Assembly (NCBI RefSeq): GCF_014647795.1
Contig: NZ_BMPW01000001.1
Span: 1,034,339-1,098,338 of the forward strand
Length of the DNA stretch: 64,000 nucleotides
From: Actinoplanes campanulatus
GTDB lineage: Bacteria; Actinomycetota; Actinomycetes; Mycobacteriales; Micromonosporaceae
Direction: 5' to 3'
The stretch's first letter is position 1; every line of letters starts with the position of its first letter. The position numbers and the translations under genes were made by a program. Positions 56,101 to 64,000 of the stretch are shown here, one piece after another. The notes beneath the pieces are model-generated. The model did no database searches, was not told the DNA's origin, and worked only from the letters and a program-made list of their open reading frames with translations.

Positions 56101-59100
56101 AGGCTGTCGCCGACCGCCACCTCACCGTCCAGGCTGGAGCCCAGCCCGGTGAAGTCGTGGTAGCTGAAGTAGGCCTCGATCATCCGGCCGCCGTCGCCGT
56201 GGCTGCGCTCGATCTGCGGCATCGGGAAGTGCCGGTGCTCCCACACCTCCCGCTCCCGGGCGAAGGTGGCCGCCACCAGGTCCCGCCAGGTGCGCGCACC
56301 CCGGTCGTGGCGCAGCGGCAGCACGTTGAGGAACATGCCGTGCACCCGGTCGGCGTCCGCGGACTCCGGCCGTACGTGGTGGGTGAGCCCGGACAGGAAC
56401 GACGACTCCGGGGTGAGCCCGCCGAGCACGTTGAGGTGTGCGGCCAGCAGCGTGCTCTTCATCGGGGCGCCGGCCCGCGCGGCCACCGTGCGCAGTCCGT
56501 CCTCCAGGTCGGCGAACGGGATGTCCACGACGATCGTGCCGCCCGGCTCGCCGTCCGCGACACCCCAGCCGGCCGGGAGCGAGAACCGCGGGCAGTTCTC
56601 CACCTGCGAGCGCCAGAACTCCTGCTCCGGCTCGGAGGCCAGCGCGGCCAGCTCGGCGGCGACCGTGTCGGCGAACCGCAGCGCCGGCGGCGCCCATTCG
56701 ACCGGACGGCCCTCGATCAGGTTGTGGTACGCCTCGAACAGCTCGACGAACAGCGTCCGCCGGCTCCAGCCGTCCAGCACCACGTGCGAGTTGATGGCGG
56801 TGAGCTGCCAGCTGCCGTCCGCGCACAGGTGCACGGCGAGTTTCAGCAGTGGCGGCCCGGCCGGGTCGAGCGGGTGCCGGCCGGCGTCGGCGACGAACAG
56901 CTCGATCTCCGCGGCGGTCTCGGCCTCGTCGAGTCCGCTCAGGTCCGCGACCGGGACGATCACCGGCACCTCGGTGTGCACGAGCTGCATCGGTGTCGAG
57001 TAGCCGTCCAGGCTGACGGTGCTGCGCAGCACGTCGTGGCGCGGCGCGAGCAGGGCCGCGGCGGCCCGGAACCGCTCCGCGTCGAACGGGCGGCCGTCGC
57101 GGATCCGGACGCTGGTGACCACGTGGTACGGCGGGTGCTCCCCGCCGACCAGCATCTCGACCTGCATGCCGGTCTGCGCCTGGAGCAGCGGGTACGCGTC
57201 GTCCAGACCGTCCGGCAGCAGCGCCCGGTCGTCCTCGCTGATCAGGCTGAACGGCCGCACCGGGTCGGCCGGCGCGGCGGCTCCGGCACGCTGGGCCAGC
57301 AGCGCGGACAGCTCGCCCAGGACCGGGTGCCGCATCAGGTCCTTGACCTCGACGTCGTACCCGTGGTCGCGCAGCGTGCCGATGAGCACCACGGCCCGGA
57401 TCGAGTCGCCGCCGATGTCGAAGAAGCTGTCGGTGACGCCGGCCCGGTCGATGCCGAGCACCGACTGCCACATCTGCGAGACCGAGGCCTCCAGCGGGGT
57501 GCGCGGGGCGACGTACTCGCCGCCGCTGCGCCACTGGCTCGCCTCCGGCGCGGGCAGGGCCCGCCTGTCCAGCTTGCCGTTGGTGGTCAGCGGGATCGCG
57601 GCGATCGGGACCAGCGCGGCCGGGACCATGTACTCGGGCAGGGTGCGGGAGATGGTCTCCCGGATCGCCCGCGGGTCCGGGGTCTGCCCCTCGGCCGGCA
57701 CCACGTAGCCGACGAGCCGGCCGTCCGCGCCGAGCACGGTGACCGCCTCGCGGACGCCGTCGCAGCCGCTGATCGCCGCGCTGATCTCGCCGAGCTCGAT
57801 CCGGAAGCCGCGGATCTTCACCTGGTCGTCGGCCCGCCCGAAGAACTCGAAGGCGCCGTCCGGGCGCTGCTGGGCGAGGTCGCCGCTGCGGTACATGCGG
57901 CTGCCGGCCGGGCCGTAGGGGTCCGGCACGAACCGCTGCGCGGTCAGCGACGGGCGGCCCAGGTAGCCGCGGGCCACGCCGGGCCCGGACACGTAGATCT
58001 CGCCGGTGACACCCGGCGGAACCGGGTTGCCGCCCTCGTCCAGCAGGTGCATCTCCAGGTCGGAGAGGGGCCGGCCGATCGGATTTCCCGCGCCGGGCGC
58101 GAGGTCGCGCTTGGTGAGCCGGTGGTACGTGGTGTGCACGGTGGTCTCGGTGATCCCGTACATGTTGACCAGCGCCACCCGGCCCAGTCCGACCCGGTCC
58201 ACCCACGGCTTGAGCTCGGCCACCTCCAGCTTCTCGCCGGCGAAGACGACCGCGCGCAGGCTGAGCAGCTTGATCCGCCGGTCACCGCCGGCCGCCGCGG
58301 TGACCACCGACCGGAACGCGGTCGGCGTCTGCGACAGGACGGTGACCTGCTGGTCGACCAGGAGGTTCAGGAAGTCCTCCGGCGAGCGGGACACGTCCCG
58401 CGGCACGACCACCAGGCGGCCGCCGAACGCCAGGGCGCCCCACATCTCGAAGACCGACACGTCGAAGGCGTACGAATGGGCCATCGACCACACGTCCGCG
58501 TCGTCGAAGGAGTAGTGCTCCTGCGCGGTGTCGAGCAGCCGGGTCACGTTGCGGTGGGTCAGCACCACGCCCTTGGGCTTCCCGGTCGAACCGGACGTGT
58601 AGATCGTGTAGATCACGTTCTCCGGGGTGGACACCCGCGGCGGGTTGTCGATCCGGCCCTCGGTGGGCGGCAGGATGAGCTTCCCGTCGAACACGTCGGC
58701 CAGGCCGGGCGCCAGGGCGGCCGAGGTGACCACGATGTCCGCGCCCGCGTCCTCCAGCACGTAGCCGAGGCGCTCGACCGGGTTGGCCGGGTCCAGCGGC
58801 AGGTAACCGGCCCCGGACTTGAGCACGCCCAGCAGGGTCGGCACCAGGTCCAGGCCGCGTTCCAGGTGCACGCCGACCAGGTCCTCCGGGCCCACCCCGG
58901 CGTCGCGCAGCAGCCACGCGAGACGGTTGGCCCGGGCGTTGACCTCGGCGTACGTGAGCTCGTCATCGCCCGCCACGACCGCGACAGCATCGGGGTCCGC
59001 GGCCACCCGGGCCTCGAACAGCTCGTGTGCGAGCGGGTCGTGTGCGAGCGGGTCGCCATCGTGAAGCACTGTCGCCTCCTCGTCGAGTCCGGCGGCGATC

Positions 59101-62100
59101 CCGGTCAGAACCGACCGGTACTGCGCCGCGAGTTGGTCCGCGTACCGCGGGGCGAGCAGCACGCCGTCGGTGGCGATGCCGATCCGGCGGTCGCCGAACG
59201 CGTGCACCGACAGACCGAAGTCGTTGGCCCGCTGGTTGACCGCCAAGCCCTGGTCGACGATCTCGCCGTCGACCTGGTGGAAGTCGATGTAGTTGAAGAG
59301 CACGTCGATCAGCCGGCCGTCGACGGCCGCGTCCCGCTGGATGCGGGACAGCGGGTACTGCCGGTGCGACCAGACCTCGGTCTCCTGCTCCAGGACCCGG
59401 GTGAGCAGCTCACGCCAGGTCCGGGCGCCGGCCCGGTGCGGGAACGGCAGCGTGTTGAGGTGCATGCCGAGCACCCGCTCCGCGCCGACCGCCTCGGGCC
59501 GGCCGTGGAACACCACACCGGTGTGGAAGGCCGGCGCGCCGGCCACCCGGCTGAGCACCTCCAGGTGGGCGGCGAGCAGCAGGGTCTTGAACGGGACACC
59601 AGCCTCGGCCGCACGGGCCCGCAGATCGGTTGCCAGGTCGTCGATCGGGACGCTCACCCCGTACGCCTCCGGCCTGTCGCCCGGAGTGACCGCCCACGCG
59701 GCCGGAACGTCGAACCGTGCGTGCCCCTCGACCACCCGCTTCCAGAACGCGGCGTCCTCCGGATCACGCAGCGACGCCAGCTCTCCGGCGATGACGTCCG
59801 CGTAGCGGACGGCAGGCGGCTCGTAGGCGGCGGGCGCGCCGGTGTCGCGGATCTCCCGGTACGCGTTCGCCAGCTCCATCTCGAAGGTGGCGCTGCTCCA
59901 ACCGTCGGTGATCACGTGCGAGCAGGTGATCAGCAGCCACCAGGTGGTGTCGTTCTCCACCAGCGCGGCCAGCCGCATCAGCGGCGCGGACCGGAAGTCC
60001 ATCGGGTTCGCCCGCTCGGCCGCCACCTCGGCGGTGAGCAGCCGCTCGTCGGCGCCGCGGGCGTCCACCACCCGCACCGGCACCTCGGCTGTCCCGTGCA
60101 CGATCTGCATCGGCACCGAGTAGCCGGTCAGGTGCACCGACGTCCGCAGGTTCTCGTGCCGGGCGGTGATCACCTCGACGGCGCGGCGGAACGCGGCCTC
60201 GTCGAACGGCCGGCCGTCGGTGATCCGCCGGGCGGCCACGTTGTGGTAGGTCCGGCGCTCACCGCTGGCGAAGTACTCGGCCACCATGCCGAGCTGGACC
60301 TCGCCCAGCGGGTAGGCGTCGACGGTTCCGGCCGGGAGCAGTGCCCGGTCGGCGGCGCTGATCAGCGCGTACCGCTCGGTGACCGCCGGCGCCGCGACGC
60401 CCGCGCCCCGGCCGGCCAGGACGGCGGCCAGGTCGGCGACCGTGCGCTGGGCGAAGACGTCCCGCACGGTCAGGTCGAAGCCGTGGCCGCGGAGCGCGCC
60501 GACCACCGCGACGGCCCGGATAGAGTCGCCGCCCCGCTCGAAGAAGCGGTCGTTGCGGCCGATCGGGGCGGCGCCCAGCGCCCGCTGGAACGCCTCGGCG
60601 ACGGCCGTCTCGACGGCGGTCATCGGGGTGTCGTCGACGGTCTCCGGCCCGGCGGCCGGCGGCTCGGGCAGCGCCCGGCGGTCGACCTTGCCGTTGGCGT
60701 TCAGCGGCATGACGTCCAGCTCGACGAACGCGGCCGGGACCATGCACTCCGGGAGGCGCTGCTCGCAGAACGCGGCAACCCCTTCGGAAGACCCGACTTC
60801 CGAAGACCCGACGACGTACGCGATGAGCCGTCCCCCCACGAGCAGGACACGAGCCTCGGTGATCGCGGGGTGCTCGTTGAGCACCGTCTCGATCTCGCCG
60901 ATCTCCACCCGGTAGCCACGGATCTTGACCTGGTCGTCGGAACGGCCCAGGTACTCGATCACACCGTCGCCACGCCAGCGGACCACGTCACCCGAGCGGT
61001 AGAGGCGGGAGCCGGCCGGGCCGTACGGGTCGGGCACGAACTTCTGCGCGGTCAGGCCGGGACGGTCCACATAGCCCTGGGCCACGCCGGTGCCGCCGAC
61101 GCACAGCTCACCCAGAGCGCCGACCGGCACCTGGTTGAGGCGCTCGTCGAGGACCCGCATCACCATGCCGGGCAGCGGGGCGCCGATCGGCACCACACCC
61201 GTACCGGGGTCGGCGGGCACCGGGAAGATGCAGGTGCCGACGCTCGCCTCGGTGGGGCCGTACTCGTTGACGACCCGGCCGGACGGCGAGTAGCGGCCCG
61301 CCAGCGTGCCGGGCAGCGCCTCACCGGCCACCACGATCACGCCGGCCAGGTCGGTGACCTGCTCCGGGGTGAGCTGGTGGGAGAGCACCTCCAGGTGGCC
61401 GGGGGTGAGCTTGAGGAAGGCGAACGGGCCGGCCGAGTGCAGGCGTGCGCCCAGCTCGGACAGGTCCAGGTCCGGCGGGAGCATCTCGACCGGCTGACCG
61501 GCCAGCAGCGGCGCCCACACGTTCGGGACGACCAGGTCGAACGCGACCGAGGAGAAGACGGCTCCGCCCGTACCCCCGCCGGTCTTCGAACCCGCGACGG
61601 CCAGATCGCGCACCGCCCAGCCGACGTGGTTCGCGAGGCCGCGGTGGGAGACCGCGACGCCCTTCGGCTTTCCGGTCGAACCGGAGGTGTAGATGACGTA
61701 GGCCAGCTCGTCGGGGTCGACGTCGACCGGCTCGAACACGGCCGGCTCCAGGCCCTCGACCCGGACCACCGGGCCGTCGAACGCGGTGTCCGCGTCGGTG
61801 ACCAGGGCGGCCGCGCCGTCCAGCATCGCCGTGATCCGGGCCGCCGGGAACGCCGGGTCGACCGGCACGTAGGCGGCGCCGGCGAACCAGGCGCCGAGCA
61901 TCGCGGCGTGCAGCCACGGACCCCGGTCCACCAGCACACCGACCCGGTCACCGCGGGACACCCCCGCCGCCCGGAGCCGCCCGGCGACCGCGCCGGCCCG
62001 GCCCAGCAGCTCGGCGAACGTCACCTCGAAGCCGTCGCCGCGGACGGCGAGCGCCCGCGGGGTACGGGCGGCCTGCCCGGCGAAGGAGAGCGGCACCGGA

Positions 62101-64000
62101 CGGTCGGTGACCGTGTCCTCGGTGGCCGGTTCCCAGGCGGCGATCCGGGCGGTGTCGTCGGCGGGCAGGAACACCCGGGTGGCGTCGCCCTCCGGGTCGG
62201 CGGCCATCGCCTCCAGCACCTGGCGGTACATCGAGGCGAGGCGGTCGGCGTGCTCGCGGGAGAGCACCGACGTACGGGTCTTGAGGGTGAGACCGCCGTT
62301 GGAGGTGGTGACGGTCAGCCCGAACTCGTTGGTGCCGGTGCCGAAGCCCGCCGCCAGGTCGATCCGCTCGCCGTCCAGGTTGTGGAAGTCCTGGTAGTTG
62401 AAGATGACGTCGACGAGCCGCCCGGTGCCGCCGGCCAGCCGGGAGACCCCGGCCATCGGGAAGCGGCGGTGCGGCCACATGGCCACCTCGGCGTCGAACA
62501 CCGCGCGGACCAGCCGCCGCCAGGTGGCGGCCGACCGGTCGTACGGGAAGGGAAGGGTGTTGAGGAACATGCCGTGCACCCGGTCCGCGCCGAGCACCTC
62601 CAGCCGGGTGTCGCAGACCAGCCCGGCGTGGAAGGCCGGCTCGTTGGTGAGCTGGCTGAGCACCTTGAGGTGGGCGGCGAGCAGCACGCTCTTCACCGAC
62701 GTCCGGGAGCTCATGGCGAGCCCGCGCAGCGGCCCCTCCAGGTCCATGGCCGGAACCGTGATCTGGTACGCCTCGTCCGGCCCGGTCGCGTCGCCCCAGG
62801 CGGGCAGGCGGAACGGCATCCGGTCGTCGACGACGCCCTGCCAGAACTCCCGGTGCGCCGGGGATTCCAGCGCGGCCAGCTCGGCGGCGACCGTGTCGGC
62901 GAACCGGACCCCGAGGGTGTCCGGCCGCGCTGGGGTGGCGCCGTCGCGCAGCGCCCGGTAGCAGTCGACGAGCTCCATCAGCATCTCGTGCTGACTCCAG
63001 CCCTCGGTGATCATGTGGGACCGGGACAGCGCCAGCCACCAGCCGTCGTCCGCGACCAGGGCGCCGATCCGCAGCTGCGGGACGGCGGCCGGGTCGATCG
63101 GCCGGGACTGCTCGCCGGTGACGTAGTCGTCCAGCGCGGCGTCGCGCGCCGCGTCGTCCAGGCCGCGCAGGTCGACCACGCCGACCGGCGGTTCGGCCCG
63201 CTCGTGCACCAGCTGGAGCGGGATCGAGTAGGTGGACAGGTCGAACGACGTCCGCAGCGCCTCGTGCCGGGCGCAGACTGCCCGGACCGCGGCCCGCAGC
63301 GCGTCCACATCGAACGGCGCGTCGTCGATCACCCTGTAGCCGCCGGTGCTGTGGTAGTGCGCCACCTCGCCGGCCTCCAGCTCGAACAGCATGCCGGCCT
63401 GCGCCTGGAGCATCGGGTAGGCGTCCGCCACCCCGTCCGGCACGAGCCGCCGGTCCGCGTCACTGATCAGCGCGAACGGCGCGGTGGCCCGGTGCGGCTC
63501 GGCCGGAGCCGTCCGGCTGCCGATCAGCTCGGCGAGCGCGGCGACGGTACGCCGTTCGAACACGTCGGTGACCGAGATGTCGTGGCCGGCCGCCCGGACC
63601 GCGCCGACCAGGCTGACCGCCCGGATCGAGTCGCCGCCCAGGTCGAAGAACGAGTCCTCGACCCCGGCCTGCGGCAGGTCCAGCACCTGCGCCCAGACCA
63701 GCGCGAGCTGCTGCTCCAGCGGGGTGCGCGGGGCGACCCCGGTGGCGGCCGGGAGCTGACCGCCGTCCGGGGCGGGCAGGGCCCGCTTGTCCAGCTTGCC
63801 GTTGGTGGTCAGCGGGATCGCGTCGATCTCGACCAGGGCGGCCGGAACCATGTAGTCGGGCAGCGTGCGGGCGATCGTCTCGCGGATCGCCCGGGTGTCC
63901 AGCCGGCCGGCGGACGGAACCAGGTAGCCGACCAGGCGACCGTCGGCCAGGACGGTGACCGCCTCACGGACACCCGCACAGGCCGAGAGGGCGGCGGAGA
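53163..64000 (-). CDS. giant NRPS, 5' end beyond window: (A)-T, C-A-T, C-A-T, C-A-T, fused PBP-type cyclase
   Basis: At least 3612 residues; the frame is open through base 64000. Domains in order: end of A1 (to 63770); T1 (about 63650); C2 (63475-62105), A2 (62090-60660), T2 (about 60530); C3 (60380-59090), A3 (59010-57560), T3 (about 57410); C4 (57260-55930), A4 (55870-54440), T4 (about 54310); then a 320-aa serine beta-lactamase/PBP-like domain (54130-53166) with GSLSKH (S-x-x-K) and FGHGGTPTGY. A2 and A4 share the by-eye code D-L-P-K-V-A-E-V-G-K (Asn/Asp-like, uncertain); A3 reads D-V-F-S-V-A-M-V-H-K (unassigned). C domains carry S-H-x-x-x-(D/E)-G; T1-T3 are GGDSI, T4 is GGHSI. No E domains are visible. 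Confidence 0.95.
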   Translation of the reverse strand, partial: SAALSACAGVREAVTVLADGRLVGYLVPSAGRLDTRAIRETIARTLPDYMVPAALVEIDAIPLTTNGKLDKRALPAPDGGQLPAATGVAPRTPLEQQLALVWAQVLDLPQAGVEDSFFDLGGDSIRAVSLVGAVRAAGHDISVTDVFERRTVAALAELIGSRTAPAEPHRATAPFALISDADRRLVPDGVADAYPMLQAQAGMLFELEAGEVAHYHSTGGYRVIDDAPFDVDALRAAVRAVCARHEALRTSFDLSTYSIPLQLVHERAEPPVGVVDLRGLDDAARDAALDDYVTGEQSRPIDPAAVPQLRIGALVADDGWWLALSRSHMITEGWSQHEMLMELVDCYRALRDGATPARPDTLGVRFADTVAAELAALESPAHREFWQGVVDDRMPFRLPAWGDATGPDEAYQITVPAMDLEGPLRGLAMSSRTSVKSVLLAAHLKVLSQLTNEPAFHAGLVCDTRLEVLGADRVHGMFLNTLPFPYDRSAATWRRLVRAVFDAEVAMWPHRRFPMAGVSRLAGGTGRLVDVIFNYQDFHNLDGERIDLAAGFGTGTNEFGLTVTTSNGGLTLKTRTSVLSREHADRLASMYRQVLEAMAADPEGDATRVFLPADDTARIAAWEPATEDTVTDRPVPLSFAGQAARTPRALAVRGDGFEVTFAELLGRAGAVAGRLRAAGVSRGDRVGVLVDRGPWLHAAMLGAWFAGAAYVPVDPAFPAARITAMLDGAAALVTDADTAFDGPVVRVEGLEPAVFEPVDVDPDELAYVIYTSGSTGKPKGVAVSHRGLANHVGWAVRDLAVAGSKTGGGTGGAVFSSVAFDLVVPNVWAPLLAGQPVEMLPPDLDLSELGARLHSAGPFAFLKLTPGHLEVLSHQLTPEQVTDLAGVIVVAGEALPGTLAGRYSPSGRVVNEYGPTEASVGTCIFPVPADPGTGVVPIGAPLPGMVMRVLDERLNQVPVGALGELCVGGTGVAQGYVDRPGLTAQKFVPDPYGPAGSRLYRSGDVVRWRGDGVIEYLGRSDDQVKIRGYRVEIGEIETVLNEHPAITEARVLLVGGRLIAYVVGSSEVGSSEGVAAFCEQRLPECMVPAAFVELDVMPLNANGKVDRRALPEPPAAGPETVDDTPMTAVETAVAEAFQRALGAAPIGRNDRFFERGGDSIRAVAVVGALRGHGFDLTVRDVFAQRTVADLAAVLAGRGAGVAAPAVTERYALISAADRALLPAGTVDAYPLGEVQLGMVAEYFASGERRTYHNVAARRITDGRPFDEAAFRRAVEVITARHENLRTSVHLTGYSVPMQIVHGTAEVPVRVVDARGADERLLTAEVAAERANPMDFRSAPLMRLAALVENDTTWWLLITCSHVITDGWSSATFEMELANAYREIRDTGAPAAYEPPAVRYADVIAGELASLRDPEDAAFWKRVVEGHARFDVPAAWAVTPGDRPEAYGVSVPIDDLATDLRARAAEAGVPFKTLLLAAHLEVLSRVAGAPAFHTGVVFHGRPEAVGAERVLGMHLNTLPFPHRAGARTWRELLTRVLEQETEVWSHRQYPLSRIQRDAAVDGRLIDVLFNYIDFHQVDGEIVDQGLAVNQRANDFGLSVHAFGDRRIGIATDGVLLAPRYADQLAAQYRSVLTGIAAGLDEEATVLHDGDPLAHDPLAHELFEARVAADPDAVAVVAGDDELTYAEVNARANRLAWLLRDAGVGPEDLVGVHLERGLDLVPTLLGVLKSGAGYLPLDPANPVERLGYVLEDAGADIVVTSAALAPGLADVFDGKLILPPTEGRIDNPPRVSTPENVIYTIYTSGSTGKPKGVVLTHRNVTRLLDTAQEHYSFDDADVWSMAHSYAFDVSVFEMWGALAFGGRLVVVPRDVSRSPEDFLNLLVDQQVTVLSQTPTAFRSVVTAAAGGDRRIKLLSLRAVVFAGEKLEVAELKPWVDRVGLGRVALVNMYGITETTVHTTYHRLTKRDLAPGAGNPIGRPLSDLEMHLLDEGGNPVPPGVTGEIYVSGPGVARGYLGRPSLTAQRFVPDPYGPAGSRMYRSGDLAQQRPDGAFEFFGRADDQVKIRGFRIELGEISAAISGCDGVREAVTVLGADGRLVGYVVPAEGQTPDPRAIRETISRTLPEYMVPAALVPIAAIPLTTNGKLDRRALPAPEASQWRSGGEYVAPRTPLEASVSQMWQSVLGIDRAGVTDSFFDIGGDSIRAVVLIGTLRDHGYDVEVKDLMRHPVLGELSALLAQRAGAAAPADPVRPFSLISEDDRALLPDGLDDAYPLLQAQTGMQVEMLVGGEHPPYHVVTSVRIRDGRPFDAERFRAAAALLAPRHDVLRSTVSLDGYSTPMQLVHTEVPVIVPVADLSGLDEAETAAEIELFVADAGRHPLDPAGPPLLKLAVHLCADGSWQLTAINSHVVLDGWSRRTLFVELFEAYHNLIEGRPVEWAPPALRFADTVAAELAALASEPEQEFWRSQVENCPRFSLPAGWGVADGEPGGTIVVDIPFADLEDGLRTVAARAGAPMKSTLLAAHLNVLGGLTPESSFLSGLTHHVRPESADADRVHGMFLNVLPLRHDRGARTWRDLVAATFAREREVWEHRHFPMPQIERSHGDGGRMIEAYFSYHDFTGLGSSLDGEVAVGDSLGHSSNEFGLSISTGPGLLHLRCNLQLLSREHASRLASMYRSVLEAMAADPEGDATRVFLPVGEAETVAGWESAAEGAVTDRPVPLSFAGQAARTPRAVAVRGDGFELSFAELLGRAGAVAGRLRAAGVSRGDRVGVLVDRGPWLHAAMLGAWFAGAAYVPVDPGFPAARVESMLDGAAALVTDSDRFADGPVVRVEGLEPAAFEPVDVDPDELAYVIYTSGSTGKPKGVAVSHRGLANHVGWAVRDLAVAGSLIGGGTGGAVFSSVAFDLVVPNVWAPLLAGQPVEMLPPDLDLSELGTRLEAAGPFAFLKLTPGHLEVLSHQLTPERVTGLAGVMVVAGEALPGALAGRYSPSGRIVNEYGPTEASVGTCIHRVPADPGSGVVPIGAPLPGMVMRVLDERLNRVPVGAVGELFVGGEGVARGYLDRPTLTASRFVPDPYGPAGSRLYRSGDVVRWRGDGVVEYLGRSDDQIKIRGYRVEIGEIEAVLNEHPAVTEARVLLVDDRLTAYVVGSATGLRAFCDERLPDYMVPAAFVELDVMPLNANGKLDRRALPEHTLSMDDFEPPVTETERGLAEVFTELLGVERVGRGDGFLALGGHSILVIKAVATAQRRGLPLSLFMMYQHRTLAALAEAVDEQIATEAAAKAAPQVAAPGLVSRQEWRDAMERHHVPGLSVAVIAGGELVEVETFGQAAAGVPVTGRTPFQAGSLSKHLTALAVLRLVDEGRLDLDEDVNRYLTGWQVPAGDGPVTLRQLLAHRSGLSSTPGGGFLPGGPAPSLTELLDGVTRIEAAGAGFRKANVHYVVVQQILGDVTGEPFDGLMRRLVLDPLSMVDSGFDQDHPARSAGPVAHGHDRDGEPIEGGWRVRPDAAAAGLWSTPADLARVAIELRRSALGRPQALLRRDTAALMITPYEDSLYGLGTVVDPSAGTEFGHGGTPTGYHGLSVIALRSGDGLCVMTNGDAGEQVVKTVAARLRSR

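Overview
High-GC actinobacterial chromosome segment, most likely Micromonosporaceae and plausibly Actinoplanes-like. The evidence is a nickel superoxide dismutase with its protease, two WhiB proteins, a SigR/RsrA pair, the actinobacterial ribosomal protein bL37, a ferredoxin-type sulfite reductase operon and abundant GTG starts. Genus is inferred from gene content, not from a marker comparison.

Bases 1-25,000 are mainly conserved core genes: malic enzyme, sodX/sodN, a GntR regulator, a diacylglycerol-kinase-like lipid kinase, WhiB1, a sulfite-assimilation operon (leader peptide, sulfite reductase, 53-aa Cys-rich protein, APS/PAPS reductase, sirohydrochlorin chelatase), a PdtaS-like histidine kinase, bL37, sigR-rsrA, aroA-rsgA-hisN and an SRAP-domain protein. 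A 64/68-bp inverted repeat lies downstream of an orphan anti-sigma kinase at about 4.4-5.0 kb. Bases 25,000-37,500 are more variable: a degenerate GH16-like secreted protein, malQ, a Tat-exported DUF1501/DUF1800 pair, a spermidine-synthase-like protein, TerC, a pentapeptide-repeat protein and a lamin-tail-domain secreted protein, closed by a strong terminator at 37.52 kb.

Bases 37,573-64,000 are part of a nonribosomal peptide synthetase (NRPS) cluster, all on the minus strand and running off the right edge. In transcription order it holds a giant NRPS (at least 3.5 modules, ending in a fused beta-lactamase-fold/PBP-type cyclase domain), an MFS exporter, a small membrane coiled-coil protein, an MMPL exporter, a DUF4097 lipoprotein, a type II thioesterase, an MbtH-like protein, a second NRPS (C-A-T-E-C, serine-specific, so D-Ser), an ArsR-type regulator, a paralogous small membrane coiled-coil protein and a third NRPS (C-A-T). 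The giant NRPS alternates two module types, as if a bimodule had duplicated.

The cluster carries its own regulatory repeats. A TGTCA-N8-TGACA palindrome occurs upstream of both small-membrane-protein units. A matched promoter-like/hairpin element precedes both the type II thioesterase and the third NRPS. An 81-nt repeat encoding a 26-aa peptide is fused by an ATGA overlap to the start of the second NRPS and to one of the small membrane protein genes; at the NRPS it also extends MbtH in frame. These, together with the fused PBP-type cyclase, are the most unusual parts of the window. No tRNA, rRNA, CRISPR array, transposase or prophage was recognised.
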